Shown: piece by piece, positions 34,235-44,750 of the stretch
How the letters are laid out: the number at the start of each line of letters is the position of its first letter
Numbering within the stretch: position 1 is the stretch's first letter
From: Yponomeuta sedellus
Taxonomy: Eukaryota; Arthropoda; Insecta; Lepidoptera; Yponomeutidae
DNA length: 64,000 bases
NCBI GenBank assembly: GCA_934045075.1
Contig: OW203744.1
Span: 7,317,795 to 7,381,794, forward strand
Reading direction: 5' to 3'
Made by a program: the position numbers and the translations under genes
Notes under the pieces: generated by a model
What the model was told of the DNA's origin: nothing
The model's input: the letters and a program-made list of their open reading frames with translations, nothing else
Databases searched by the model: none

Positions 34235-35160
34235 CTAGTATTTTTACGGACATTGATTTCATGCCAGCGGATGTTACTGATAGACCACTACCACCAGAAC
34301 TCGATATGAAAAACTATGACGCAGAAGCAGCTAAAACAGATTCGGACCTTACTGACTGTGAAGATCTGGATATGGCGCCAAGCCTAACCATTTTAGGGCC
34401 TACTACTGAAAATCCGGATGAGAGCCAATTATTGAACGAGCCAGTTTCTACTGCACAAACATCTAGTCCTGGGGTTCAAAAAACTTTTGTCAAAACTGGA
34501 AATGACAGTGGCATAATTGATCCAATTTCTCCAACTATCACAACCTCTGCAGAGAAAAAAATCATATCCCCTAGACAATTTATGCCACCTTTGAAAGCGG
34601 GACCTCGGAAAAACGCCAGAAAAAACAGAAAGAAGGGAAAAAGTAGAATAGCAACCGGCACTCCCGAAAAGATTAAAATTGCGAATGACAGATAGAAAGC
34701 GCGTGACAAAAAAGCTAAGGTCGAAGAAGTGAAACGTTCTGTTTTGACGTTGGACAAAAAGAATGAACCGATCAGGATGAAACCAGCTAAAAGAGCAAAA
34801 ACTGGGGCTGCGGTTAAAAATGTCACCAAGAAAAAGAAACTGAAGAGAGAAGTTTAATCTGCATCCAGCTCGGAAGAAGACATTGAAAAAATCGAACTAT
34901 TAAGTGAAACAGATATCAGTGAGTGCCAGGATTCTGAAGACGAAGACATGTTCCCTATTATCAGTGGAAATTTCCCAAAGCTGCCTAGACAACCAGTGGT
35001 CGATGACTACATCTTAGTTGCGTTTGATACCAAAAGAATAAAGTTTTCTATGTTGCTCAAATTATCGAAGAGAGTGGCGCAAATGCTTTTGGAGCTTCAT
35101 TTATGAGGATAAAGAATAAGGAACAAATGAAGTTTATTATGCCGTTAGAACCTCCCTAAC
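34235..35160 (+). pseudogene. pogo/Tigger copy 2, C-terminal part after the Gypsy insertion
   Basis: The frame restarts with FTDIDFMPADVTDRPLP, the pogo motif that continues FKKCGIFPYNP of 29121-29155. It carries an acidic/Ser-Pro segment and a basic stretch (PRKNARKNRKKGKSRI), with stops at 34693-34695 and 34855-34857. The C-terminal module has an acidic run then DDYILVAFDTKRIK. A frameshift near 35040 moves the sequence to the frame with FYVAQIIEESGANAFGASF and KNKEQMKFIMPLEP, ending about 35158. It is the same module as 4461-4204 in copy 1. The gene was thus already decaying, or decayed after, the Gypsy insertion. Confidence 0.8.
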
Positions 35161-35231
35161 CACTCCTTATGTGAAGAGTCTTTCCGATGTATGACCTCCC
35201 TATTCATTATATTTAGATTTCATATGTATGG

Positions 35232-35378
<147 letters not shown>

Positions 35379-35646
35379 TATATACTATTATTTTAATATA
35401 TACGTTTAGTGTATTATATGTGTAAGTATATAATAATGTGGAAGGTTGTCTTTTTCCTTTTTTTTTTTTTTGCACGCCTGCCAAGTTTTCGTTCCACCTC
35501 CTGCGGTTGACTGGTAGAAAATGCTTATGGCATTAAGTTCGCCGCATTGTACAATTTTATGGTGCAAAAAAGTATTAATAATAATAATAATAACCTGATA
35601 TGGCAGAAGTTAATCTGAAGGACATAATAGTAGATTATGCATTAAG

Positions 35647-35833
35647 GGAATAAAACCATGTATTACGTCATGGGCGGTATATTGAACCCTGAGCGGAGCG
35701 AAGGACTCCGAGTTAACTCCCGAGCGCAGCGAGGGAGTTAAATTTAAACTCCTGAGCGAAGCAAGGGAGTTATGTAGAGTCCTGAGTGAAGCCAGGGGTT
35801 CATACCGCCCGAGACTAAGACATGTTTTATTCC
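35647..35833. repeat. Hairpin cluster with GAGCGNAGC loops inside an outer inverted repeat
   Basis: Outer imperfect arms are 35647-35680 (GGAATAAAACCATG ... GGGCGGTAT) and 35802-35833 (ATACCGCCC ... CATGTTTTATTCC). Between them four short hairpins follow one another. Two are AACTCCC-GAGCGCAGCGA-GGGAGTT at 35715-35739 and AACTCC-TGAGCGAAGCAA-GGGAGTT near 35747-35771; weaker ones have loops GAGCGGAGCGA (about 35691) and GAGTGAAGCCA (about 35783). Stems differ but loops keep GAGYGNAGC. This could be a non-autonomous DNA element or a conserved RNA-like motif. There is no open frame to explain it. Confidence 0.7.
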
Positions 35834-35889
35834 AGAGGTGAATACTCTACTTTTCACACCATCTGGGAGACAATAAAAAGACAGGGCTG

Positions 35890-36408
35890 CCCGTGCTAAG
35901 GAACAAATTTAAAAACCTATTTAGAGGCTAAAATTTCACTGATGCCGTGATTCGCCCATTGGCTCAATTGGTAGAGCGCTGGCACGGATAGCCAGAGGTT
36001 GCGGGTTCGAATCCCGGCATGGGTGAAATTTTTAGCTTCTAAATAGGTTTTTAAATTTGTTCCTTAGCACGGGTTAGTGCATTAAAAATAAAAATAGTAT
36101 AATCATGTGGTACAGTGATATCGTTCCGACGTTAAAACCTAACTGCAAAGTAGGTAGTCGGGGCTGTAAGTAATGCAATTTGCTTAAGTCAGATGTCGCT
36201 GCCTGTACGTAATACAGAGAATAGTGTAAAGAGGTTCGAAATTTCACTGATGCCGTGAGTCGCCCATTGGCTCAATTGGTAGAGCGCTGGCACGGATAGC
36301 CAGAGGTTGCGGGTTCGAATCCCGGCATGGGTGAAAATTTTTAGCCTCTAAATAGGTTTTTAAATTTGTTCCTTAGCACGGGTTAGTTCATTAAAAATAA
36401 AAATAGTA
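35890..36408 (+). mobile_element. Dimeric tRNA-derived SINE, copy B
   Basis: Two identical 72-nt tRNA-like units lie at 35954-36025 and 36262-36333, each with box A (TGGCTCAATTGG) and perfect box B (GGTTCGAATCC). The predicted anticodon is GGA, but the base before it is C instead of the invariant T, and one acceptor pair is lost, so these are not working tRNAs. Each is followed by a TTTTTAGC(C/T)TCTAAATAGG tail ending ATTAAAAATAAAAATAGTA. A shared linker (about 36096-36261) joins them. The 5' end (35890-35933) is the reverse complement of the tail. No clear target duplication was seen. Confidence 0.8.
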
Positions 36409-37267
36409 TTAGCTTTTATTAAGAAATATTTCAAGGAAATTAACATTCTTTATAATATAGATATCTTATCTTAAATCTTAAGAATTACATTGTTGAGATC
36501 AATTGCTTAAAGTTGAATAGTATTAATAAAATAATAACGAATACCTACTCAAGAGTCCTTAGTTTAGTTGCAGTCTTTAGTGATTGCTGTGCATCTGAAA
36601 AAAAGAATGACAATTAGATGGCAATACACTTTTTAAGTCTTGCAAATCTTGATACCTTCGCTTTGTAATTGGTATTGTAGCTGCGTACAATTTTTGCAAG
36701 CTGTTTATTTGTTTAATGCTGTTAATTGACGTGGGACGATGTGGTAACGGGTGAAAAGGCTCGTCATCAAAACTAACTTTATACCAAATTGTGCTATTTG
36801 GTCTGTATTCTAGCATACGTAAATCTGTGACGACAGGGTCACCTGCTTTTTTTCCAGGCCTTATAGATTTATAAATTAATTCTTTCGAAAAGTCTAAAAA
36901 GTATAGTTTAAATAACGAGCTTCGTAAGGCATAGGATCACTCGTAGCAGTTTTACTTACAGCCATGTATTGTTGTGGAAGGGAAATTTCTTTACCTTTTA
37001 ATTTACACTCTATGGCACTATGTAACGAATCACATTCCATGTGAGTATGGCTTTTTTCCAGGTACTTTTGAGTAATCATAATATTTTTTTCAATCGCTAA
37101 ACGTAATAAAGCATTGCTTAAGGTGACATTGCGATTTTGAGCACAACAACCATCGGAATCTAAAACCACAGGCAATAATTTCCGACTCAAAATCTTCTCT
37201 AGATGGTCTAAGCTTGAAGCAAAAACAGAGGCTTCAAGCGTACTATTTGACTCACCGAAACACATTA

Positions 37268-37376
37268 CTTCCTTAGATTAGATTAGAAAATTCTTTATTG
37301 CACAATAAGCATATTTGTACAAAGGCGAGCTTAATACTAATGAGTATTTTCTTCCAGCTAACCTTAGTTGCTATAT
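37268..37376. mobile_element. Short LINE-tail insertion in the DUF7869-like gene
   Basis: The word TTCTTTATTGCACAATAAGC and the following stretch break the gene between NFTLYNIATK and the block beginning MCFGESNSTLEA. TTTATTGCACAATAA recurs at 53802-53816, another dispersed element. The insertion is about 100 bp and adds a stop. Confidence 0.5.
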
Positions 37377-38117
37377 TGTATAATGTAAAATTATGGACGC
37401 ATAATTTAGTTTTATAATAAATTGCACTAGCTTGAAGATTCGGGGCCAATTTTACCGATTCAACATCCTGTGTGAACACGTGACAAGCTCCGGACTGTGC
37501 AATTCCTTTGTCAGTATCTTTCTGTTTCCTGGCTGTATCTTTCTCTTTCCTGGCTGGATCTTTCTTCAGAACATGTTGAGCGTATTCTTCATCAGTAATG
37601 TTTCCAGTTTTATGACTGCAACAAACGTCGCATTGATCTTTATTTATCGTTATCATCAAAAATAATTTGTCAAATAATTTACGGCCAAGGCATTCTCTAC
37701 CCTCTAATTCACAATTATCTTTATATGGGTGATAGAGCTGTGTCATGTTCGAGAAAATTGGTTCTAAATATTCTCGCGATGTTTTAGCACGACAGCAATG
37801 TGACGGCATCTTTGGAAGATCTGCTAAAAACTTTTCAAAATGTTTGTAGTCTTCAATTTTCCCTGGATTTCTGCGATTACGGGTTGAAGTAGACAGACAC
37901 ATCGGGATGCATAGCACAATCGGTTTTTGTCAACCAATATCTTATAAACCAATCTTTAATTCCAAGAGTGGCCAGAACATTTTTTTGCAGACTTGGTGAC
38001 GTACATTATCAATCGTCGAAACGTAAGTTCGACTATCAGTTCTTTTGGATGATTCTAGATTTTTTGTAACTGTCTTTGGTACTTTGTTAACGTGAGAAGT
38101 TATAAATGATCTTCTCT

Positions 38118-38582
38118 GCCGTGAGTCGCCCATTGGCTCAATTGGTAGAGCGCTGGTACGGATAGCCAGAGGTTGCGGGTTCGAATCCCGGCATGGGTGA
38201 AATTTTTAGCCTCTAAATAGGTTTTTAAATTTGTTCCTTAGCACGGGTTAGTGCATTAAAAATTAAAATAGTGTAATCATGTGGGTACAGTGATATCGTT
38301 CCGATGTTAAACCTAACTGCAAAGTAGGTAGTCGGGGCTGTAAGTAATGCAATTTGCTTAAGTCAGATGTCGCTGCCTGTACGTAATACAGAGAATATTG
38401 TAAAGAGGTTAGAAATTTCACTGATGCCGTGAGTCGCCCATTGGCTCAATTGGTAGAGCGCTGGTACGGATAGCCAGAGGTTGCGGGTTCGAATCCCGGC
38501 ATGGGTGAAATTTTTAGCCTCTAAATAGGTTTTTAAATTTGTTCCTTAGCACGGGTTAGTGCATTAAAAATAAAAATAGTGT
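38118..38582 (+). mobile_element. Dimeric tRNA-derived SINE, copy C
   Basis: tRNA-like units at 38128-38199 and 38436-38507 differ from copy B by GGTACGGATA instead of GGCACGGATA in the anticodon arm. The linker (38275-38435) and tails are nearly identical to copy B, so both come from one dimeric source. No inverted 5' segment here: the element begins directly at TGCCGTGAGTC. It interrupts an exon of the DUF7869-like gene on the other strand. Confidence 0.8.
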
Positions 38583-39499
38583 AAACTTGTAGATTGTGAA
38601 TGTCAATGTTTTCAATATTATCCAAGTCTATGTTCTGGTCAAATATTGTGTTTACGTTATCCTGGCTACTTATAATACTTTTTATGGACACCCCGAAGTT
38701 TTGATCATTTATTAGTGTTGCAATAGTTTCATATTTAGTAGGAGAATTGCATGCTTTGGTGTCAGAAGAACTAGTGTTATCTTTTTGATTCACATCTAAA
38801 ATAGGAAATATTGCATTAAAAACATAAATAAGAAAAAAATAAATTCGGACCTCAAAACAAACCCGTACTACTAACCTAGTTTAATTATTTCTTTATCTTC
38901 TTTGCAACTTTGTTTACGCCGTTTATGTTTTGACATCAATCCTGATTTTTGTAATTGGGCACATAACCATTCATCAACTGAACTCAGATCACTCCAGGAA
39001 TCAATTTCTTCTCCATCCATAGCGCATTGAATTGCAATTATTGAGTTTCCTAAAAAAATAAAATAAATTTTGAAACACCGCCTAAGTTAAGAAAAAATTG
39101 TTAGTAAACACCGCCTAAGTAAGTAAAGATATTATTTATTCATTTATTTCTAAATTAATACGCGTAAATCAATAAACTTTACTTTATTCTATAGTTTACT
39201 TCTTAATCTTCTATTAAAACTTCTTGCATAGACGTTTCAGTGATAAAATTCACATAAAAATTGAATAACCACGGAGCGCAAAGTATTTTCGCGCGAAAAT
39301 TAGGACAGACTAACGACTTGTGCGGTGTTGCGACGCCAACCGACTTGAGCGCTGTCACTATTTTTTGAATTACGGCTTCTGATTGGCTGAAATCTATTTC
39401 ATGAGACCAATGGTTCGACGCGCAATGCGCAACTTCATCCAATGGTATTAAAATGTAAAAACCGCCAATTTTCGACTTGAGCGGTGTTGTTAGCTAAGG

Positions 39500-41760
39500 G
39501 TCTTAGTAGAACTACTTGTGGTCGTCAATTTCTAAGGGGTTTCTCGAGGCTGTATGGCCAAATAAAAGTTCGTGGGGTGTATCCTGTTGTCGATTGAAAT
39601 TTCTCAATTGGAGAGTTAAAGTTTTCTTCCAAAAGTATGTAGATATTAAAAGGTCTTTACAAAATCATCCTAAAGACTTTTTAATAAGATAAGATAGATA
39701 AGATAATTGTTTATTTGAACTCAAAAAGATTGGACTTTCTAATCTTTTTGAGTTCAAAGTGAACACAAAGTGAGGATACCTTGTGGAAAAGGCAGTCTTT
39801 TCTTTGTCGTTTGGGTGCATTTCCACTTGGTTATAGGCGCTAGCTAAATCGAGGGTAGTAAAATACTGGGTCCTGCCCAACTTATCTAGAATTGTGTTTG
39901 TGTTAGGTAGTGGGTATTTATCCTTCACTATACGATCGTTGAGCCTTTGGTAGTCTATCACAAGTCTCCATTTTATATTTCCAGATGCATCTGCATTTTT
40001 GAACAATCTGCACTAGGGCACGCAATCTGCAATAAGACCAAAGGTTAGATGCTCTCCCGGATGATATCCTGTTTCAATAACATAGCATAACATTTACATA
40101 CAGGGTGGGGTCAGAAGGAATGTATTTCTGCGCTACCGCTGCGCCACAGAGGTCGGTCTATAGGTTATTGATTTGATTTTGTATTTCCTTGCGTTATTTA
40201 GGGAGTTGTCTATAATTTCTTATGAAAACAGGGGTGTCGTCTGAGTGTCGGCTCGTGTTTCACTGCATGGGTGAAAGTTAGGGGGATGTTTTCTAAGTGA
40301 ACGACTTTTCTATGCTGATAGCACACACGCTTTATCTCCCTTATCTCTTCTTGGTTCATGTGCTGTATCCTAAGTGGTTTTAAGTTGTTACAAATCTCTT
40401 TATCGATGTCCAAGGTAACAACATTGGAATTAAACTCGTGCTGTTGTAGCGCCGTCGAGTCATCAAAAGGCTCTAATTCGATCGGTTCTTTGATACTTAC
40501 GACTTTTTTCTCTTCGGTAAAGTTTGTTATGGTTGTCATAAACGAAACTTTTTTCACCGAAACAATCGCGCCTTAGTCCATCAGTCCAACAGTAATCGTA
40601 GTGGACGTAGTACCAGAATTGAAGTCCGGTGGTAGGGGTAGGTAAGCTACACTTCCGTGCCTGGTTACTGAGTACGCTGTTTTAACTTCGAAGGGTTCAT
40701 ACTCTACAAATTGCTGGAGATCTGTACCTTCAATCACGTGACGTGAAATCCTCGAGTAGGAAGCACCGGTATCAATAAGGAACTTACCTTGAAATACGGG
40801 CAGATCGATGTAAGTTACATGTTCTTTTTAATGATAATTGAGTTTTGTTAGCTGTTGTTGTCTGGGTTCTGGTCCAGACGAAAATCCTCGTTTTGGTTGT
40901 GGTCCTGCTGTTTCAGCCTGCTGATGTCCGTAGTAATAGGAATACGACGGCTTGTAAGTGTCCTGGGGATCCTGGGCTGTGTAGAACTCTTCACAGGCGA
41001 AGTCCTGTTTTGGTGGCCTGCCTACTGTTTGCATACTTACGTCTGAGTTTCGTTTGGGTAGATTTACCAGTTGCGCCATTTGCAGAGGTATATTTTGCTG
41101 CGGTTTGACTCTCTGTGAGCCCCAAAAATTTCCGGAAAAGTTACTTTTTCACGGCTGGGTGTTTTGAGCCCACTGCGGTCGCTCCTTAGTTAAACAGCCT
41201 TGGAGGGTTTGTCTTAAATGGGCGCGGGTTGGGTCTTCGGATCTGGTGTAATTTACCTTGGAAGGTTGAGGGTTGGGTAAAACGGTTGCTGTTCAACCTC
41301 GCTTAAGGAATCTAAGCTAAGAAAGCTTAATGGCTAAGGAGCCATTTCTAGAAATTCTGGCTTAGCTATTGCAACACGTATAGATACTTGGAACTCCAGT
41401 TAGATTGTATATTGTTCTATAGCAATACTTTCGTAATACGATTTGTCAGTGTTCGTGCCCACGGTGTTCAAATAATCTAATATGTTATAATTCGCGTAAG
41501 CGGCTTTCGGATGCTTCCGCATCATTCGACTTTTTTTTAACACATTCCTGTTAATTCCTGCTTTAACTAAATCTCTTTACGGGGTTCGCCTAACAGCCTT
41601 TGCAATGCGTGTTTTTTTGCGGGCCAATCGTTAATGCTACCTTCGTTAGCTACAGCGTCGATAGCCGCACCACTTAGTCTTCTTTTTATAAGGCAAACTA
41701 AGGCATTTCTTGAAATCATGCCTAGAAGTGTTTCGGCCTTTCTGATATAATAATTTAAGG
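39500..41760 (-). pseudogene. Gypsy retrotransposon remnant, gag to RT
   Basis: Read leftward, Gag is near 41720-41560 (MISRNALVCLIKRRLSGAA). A Gln/Pro-rich end of Gag follows at 41079-40828. Protease is at about 40800-40700 (FLIDTGASYSRISRHVI, an intact DTG). The segment up to 40210 leads into RT at 40006-39665 (WRLVIDYQRLNDRIVKDKYP, YFTTLDLASAYNQVEMHP). A palindrome is inserted at 39714-39758. Stops at about 40573 and elsewhere, and loss of the RT catalytic part, RNase H and integrase, mark it as dead. It is a 17.6/297-like lineage by its Gag and RT words, different from the intact Gypsy copy. Confidence 0.7.
39714..39758. repeat. Perfect 18-bp hairpin in the Gypsy RT remnant
   Basis: Arms 39714-39731 and 39741-39758 are perfect reverse complements with a 9-nt loop. 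The hairpin replaces RT sequence after FVF, so it arose after the element was inserted. Confidence 0.85.
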
Positions 41761-41865
41761 TCTTGCGGTTTGCGGACTCGCTGTTTCACACTATTCTGTC
41801 ACACCAGTGTGGCACAGAATAATATTTTTATTTACATTCACACCATATATTACCATAGATTTCAT

Positions 41866-42420
41866 CTTACCTACTTATACAACTATCACAGGCATCTCGA
41901 AAGTTGTCCCTTAAAGTTTATGAACTGTGACAGCCCAGCTTAAAATCAAAGGCAGCATCCTATTTTCAACATTGCCATATCCTCTTATCGCTTGAAATGT
42001 TTAGCAAATTGGTAGTCTAGCTGATGCAAACGTTGTGCAACTTGGTAGTATAGCTGATACAAACGTCAGCGTCTTTCATTATAGGAACAATAGTGTCATC
42101 ATCAAATTTGACAAGAACGGCTTCAGGCAGTTCCCCTTCCTCTAATTGATCCCGGCGTATTGCTAACCACTTTATTTTTTTTACTATGCCCATAACACCA
42201 TCAACTAGTCCTTCAGACACACACATATTGCGCCTCAACATTACGCTTGAGTCGACCCCTAGTTTGATCGACTGCAATAAGCCTCCACAGTTGTTTACGT
42301 CTTTCGGAATAGCCTAGCCCTTCAGCAAACTCGCCTGTTAGGGGTACGTGTAGTCTTTCACACAGCAATTCCAATTGAGTTGTTTACTGACCCACGCGCA
42401 GGTTATTTGGTAGGTCAATA
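41866..42420 (-). pseudogene. PIF1/Helitron-type helicase C-terminal remnant
   Basis: The minus strand at 42277-42080 encodes SIKLGVDSSVMLRRNMCVSE, GLVDGVMGIVKKI and EAVLVKFDD, the conserved run before the last helicase motif. At 41990-41880 it encodes LPLILSWAVTVHKL, a stop, then GTTFEMPVIVV, which is PIF1 motif VI with its Gln codon replaced by TAA. Such helicases unwind DNA in Helitron rolling-circle transposition. The N-terminal Rep domain is absent. Confidence 0.7.
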
Positions 42421-43430
42421 AATTCGGTGTCATTGCGCCGTCGCATATTTATGGTAAATTCGCAAAAGGAGAACTGCTGCCATAAGTACCTCTAACAGGA
42501 GGCAGCAGCAAACGGTCTCTGAAAAGCAAAATGTTAACACCGCCAAATTACTTGTCGTTGTTCTTTATTTCCTAGAGGCGAAGATAAATCTATCTTCTAT
42601 CATCTATGATTCTTAAATTGTCATATCGCACTTACGCTACGATATCACAACACTTATGCAAAATGCTGTTTTCACAGGAGGAGCACTTGAAATTTTTAAA
42701 GCCCATAAAATTATGAATTTTCATGTTTTATATTAAATTAGTGTATCATATTATTACTATTACCTTTGACGTTACATTGAAATAAAATTTATTATCCACA
42801 AGTACCGTACTAGAAAGTTATACTTTTTAAATCACACAATACCCTCAGAAGTGACATTGACATTATGGCGCTAGACTACATTAAAAAGGTTTGTGACATG
42901 ATGAAAAGAAAACCAAATTGATGAAGTTATAAGAATTTCATTCAAAACAAGGCTCTAAAAGTTTTGTTTATAATAATGATACAGAATACAATTTAATAAC
43001 AGCTTGTTACTTTTAATTGTATTTACCCTAGTTTAATTAGTCTTTTGATAATTATTAGTCGAATATTTATAATCAGACTTCTTAAATCACATCAGTCTAT
43101 CATTGCCTCTTATTTCTAGTTCGTACTAAGTACTTATGTAACTTTTTTTGTTAACATTAAATAACTCTAAAAAGGAACTGTTACTTAATTCTTGCAATAA
43201 ACTTTTTATAAATCAACATTGTATCAAAAATTTGACTTACTGCAACGTGCATACTAGGACAACAAAAACAATATTAAATATTTATGTAGTGTAAATTAAA
43301 TGAGATCCTTGTAGAACTTTTCATAGTACCTTTGCACAATATTTGCAAGAGATCGCGTTTTTTGCGTTCTTTAATAGGAATCGAAGTATACGCTGGTTTA
43401 AAAGAAATTTCGCTAGTATTTTGAACATTT
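42421..43430. other. Non-coding AT-rich stretch
   Basis: No gene, repeat array or foldback recognised. Base composition is very AT-rich from 42700 to 43320. Confidence 0.4.
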
Positions 43431-43439
43431 TCACGAGAA

Positions 43440-43700
43440 CTATTTCCACGTAAAGTTTTTCCTCTTGGTTGGGTTACAGATTTTGCTTCTTTCCAATTTT
43501 CAGTCTTTAACGTTGTCCGGTATAGGTAAGTGTCGGAATTTTTTGTGAACTTAATATTTTTATTTCACTTACTTTGATGACATTTCCATCAATGTTTTTT
43601 GTCATGTTAAAGTGGACATTTTCTTCCAGATACTTCAGATCGTAGAAATTGTCGTAATTCATTTCTTTTACTACCAATGGTTTACCAGACTTTTTTTTGC
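43440..43700 (-). pseudogene. Possible DUF7869-like C-terminal fragment
   Basis: The minus strand reads SGKPLVVKEMNYDNFYDLKY, then NMTKNIDGNVIKVSEIKIL, which resembles the C-terminal end of the DUF7869-like subfamily at 36577. It is followed by stops. It abuts a pogo fragment at 43746. Weak call. Confidence 0.3.
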
Positions 43701-43745
43701 CTTGCGTATGATGGATTAGGCCGCTCTGGCTCTCATGGCCTCAAT

Positions 43746-44030
43746 TCAAAGTACCAGATGTTGAAGAGAGCTCGAGCACAGTTGGAGTTGAACGGGTGGC
43801 GTCGTCGCATTCAAAGTTGGGTTGCGAGATGTGGTATTGAACAAAGACGGAGATTCGAGTGCTCTCTCATCGTAAGCACCGTTCTCGTCGTCAACGATTA
43901 CAAGCTCATTGTTTTTTATAAATTCAGCTGGTAGGAAATCGTCATCAGTGAAGATATTTGGGTTGTAAGGATATATGTGTCGTTTAGAAACAAAACTGGT
44001 CAAATCCATCCGGTGGTATTTATGGGAATC
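43746..44030 (-). pseudogene. pogo/Tigger fragment (copy 3)
   Basis: KRHIYPYNPNIFTDDDFLPA at about 43990-43930 is the same post-DDE motif as in copies 1 and 2. An acidic tail (ELVIVDDENGAYDERALESP) and a Ser/Thr/Pro-rich end follow. No catalytic domain remains. It has the same orientation as copy 1. Confidence 0.7.
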
Positions 44031-44490
44031 GACGACTTTCCGTTCTGAGGTCGTTGCACAAGCGGTCTATAGAGTTTGTATCATTATGGCTTCTGTGAAG
44101 TTGGTTGTACTGATTTAAAAAAAAACATCTATGACCATAGAACTAAAAAATAATGATAATTGGGATTAAATTTTGGATTTGACCTATTTCGAAACTAAGC
44201 TATGGATTTGACTAGTTTTGTTATTGATGTAGCCGGATTTTTGAACTAAAACTTTCGTAAGCACAACACATTGTAGACTTTTAGTCCGGATTTACTTACG
44301 GGTGTTGTTATATCGGAAAAGTCCGACCAGGTTTCGCTCCGATTCGCAGAGCTTAATCATGGTGAGCAGAGACGGAGCTCGCGTCGTCGGTTGCTTGTCT
44401 CACACTTGACCATATTTGATTCTTTGTCGGATTTGACCATATTTGATTCTTAGCACCATGGATATGACTGATTTTGATACAGAAACAATA

Positions 44491-44735
44491 TCAGGTCAGA
44501 GGTTCCCAACATTTCGGGTTGGTTGGGTAATAAAAATAAATAAGTAGGTACATATTATAAAATATAGTTGCTTTATTTGAAAAACTTTTACCTATCATAA
44601 TTATTACACCTACATACTTATGTCTGAATTCTGGTAATTCTTTAGTGAAATCACATTCTTCAACAACCTGTTCATGAGCAGTTAATGATTTATGTCTTGA
44701 GGCACTTTTATTTATCATCATTATTACATTAATAC
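44491..44735 (-). repeat. Duplicate of the 3' end of the DUF7869-like pseudogene
   Basis: Bases 44600-44735 repeat 44765-44840: both encode TAHEQVVEECDF on the minus strand (with T/A and KE/EE differences), in tandem 130-160 bp apart. The copy ends PEFRHKY instead of PALVV. It looks like a local tandem duplication or an alternative last exon. Confidence 0.6.
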
Positions 44736-44750
44736 TTACGTCTAAATTTC

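Larger units (their letters stand above)
36577..39055 (-). pseudogene. DUF7869-like DDE-type gene, multi-exon, disrupted (copy 2)
   Basis: An upstream exon at about 39046-38876 has acceptor TTTTTTTAG, content SWSDLSSVDEWLCAQLQK, and donor ACTAG/GTTAGT. The next exon (about 38796-38590) begins after ATTTTAG and reads VNQKDNTSSSDTKACNSPTK. The SINE at 38118-38582 interrupts it. Coding resumes at about 38117 with RRSFITSHVNKVPKTV and VRHQVCKKMFW. A one-base deletion there shifts the frame. The frame 37917-37380 has DLPKMPSHCCRAKTSREY and KDQCDVCCSHKTGN, ending in CVHNFTLYNIATK. The 37270-37375 piece is an inserted LINE tail. 37265-36894 has VLDSDGCCAQNRNVTLSNA and KSHTHMECDSLHSAIE, and 36816-36577 the C-terminal end. 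D..QK, DxDGC.AQN and H..D/H.E motifs suggest an RNase-H-fold transposase. Several breaks make it non-functional. I associate this family with Pfam DUF7869 from memory. Confidence 0.65.

Noticed and set aside
34476..34829. Minus-strand hydrophobic frame resembling membrane segments
   Set aside because: It is antisense to the basic region of pogo copy 2.
35954..38507. Four tRNA-like sequences as functional tRNA genes
   Set aside because: They lack the invariant T before the anticodon, have a broken acceptor/T-stem pair, and are embedded in repeated SINE units with A-rich tails.
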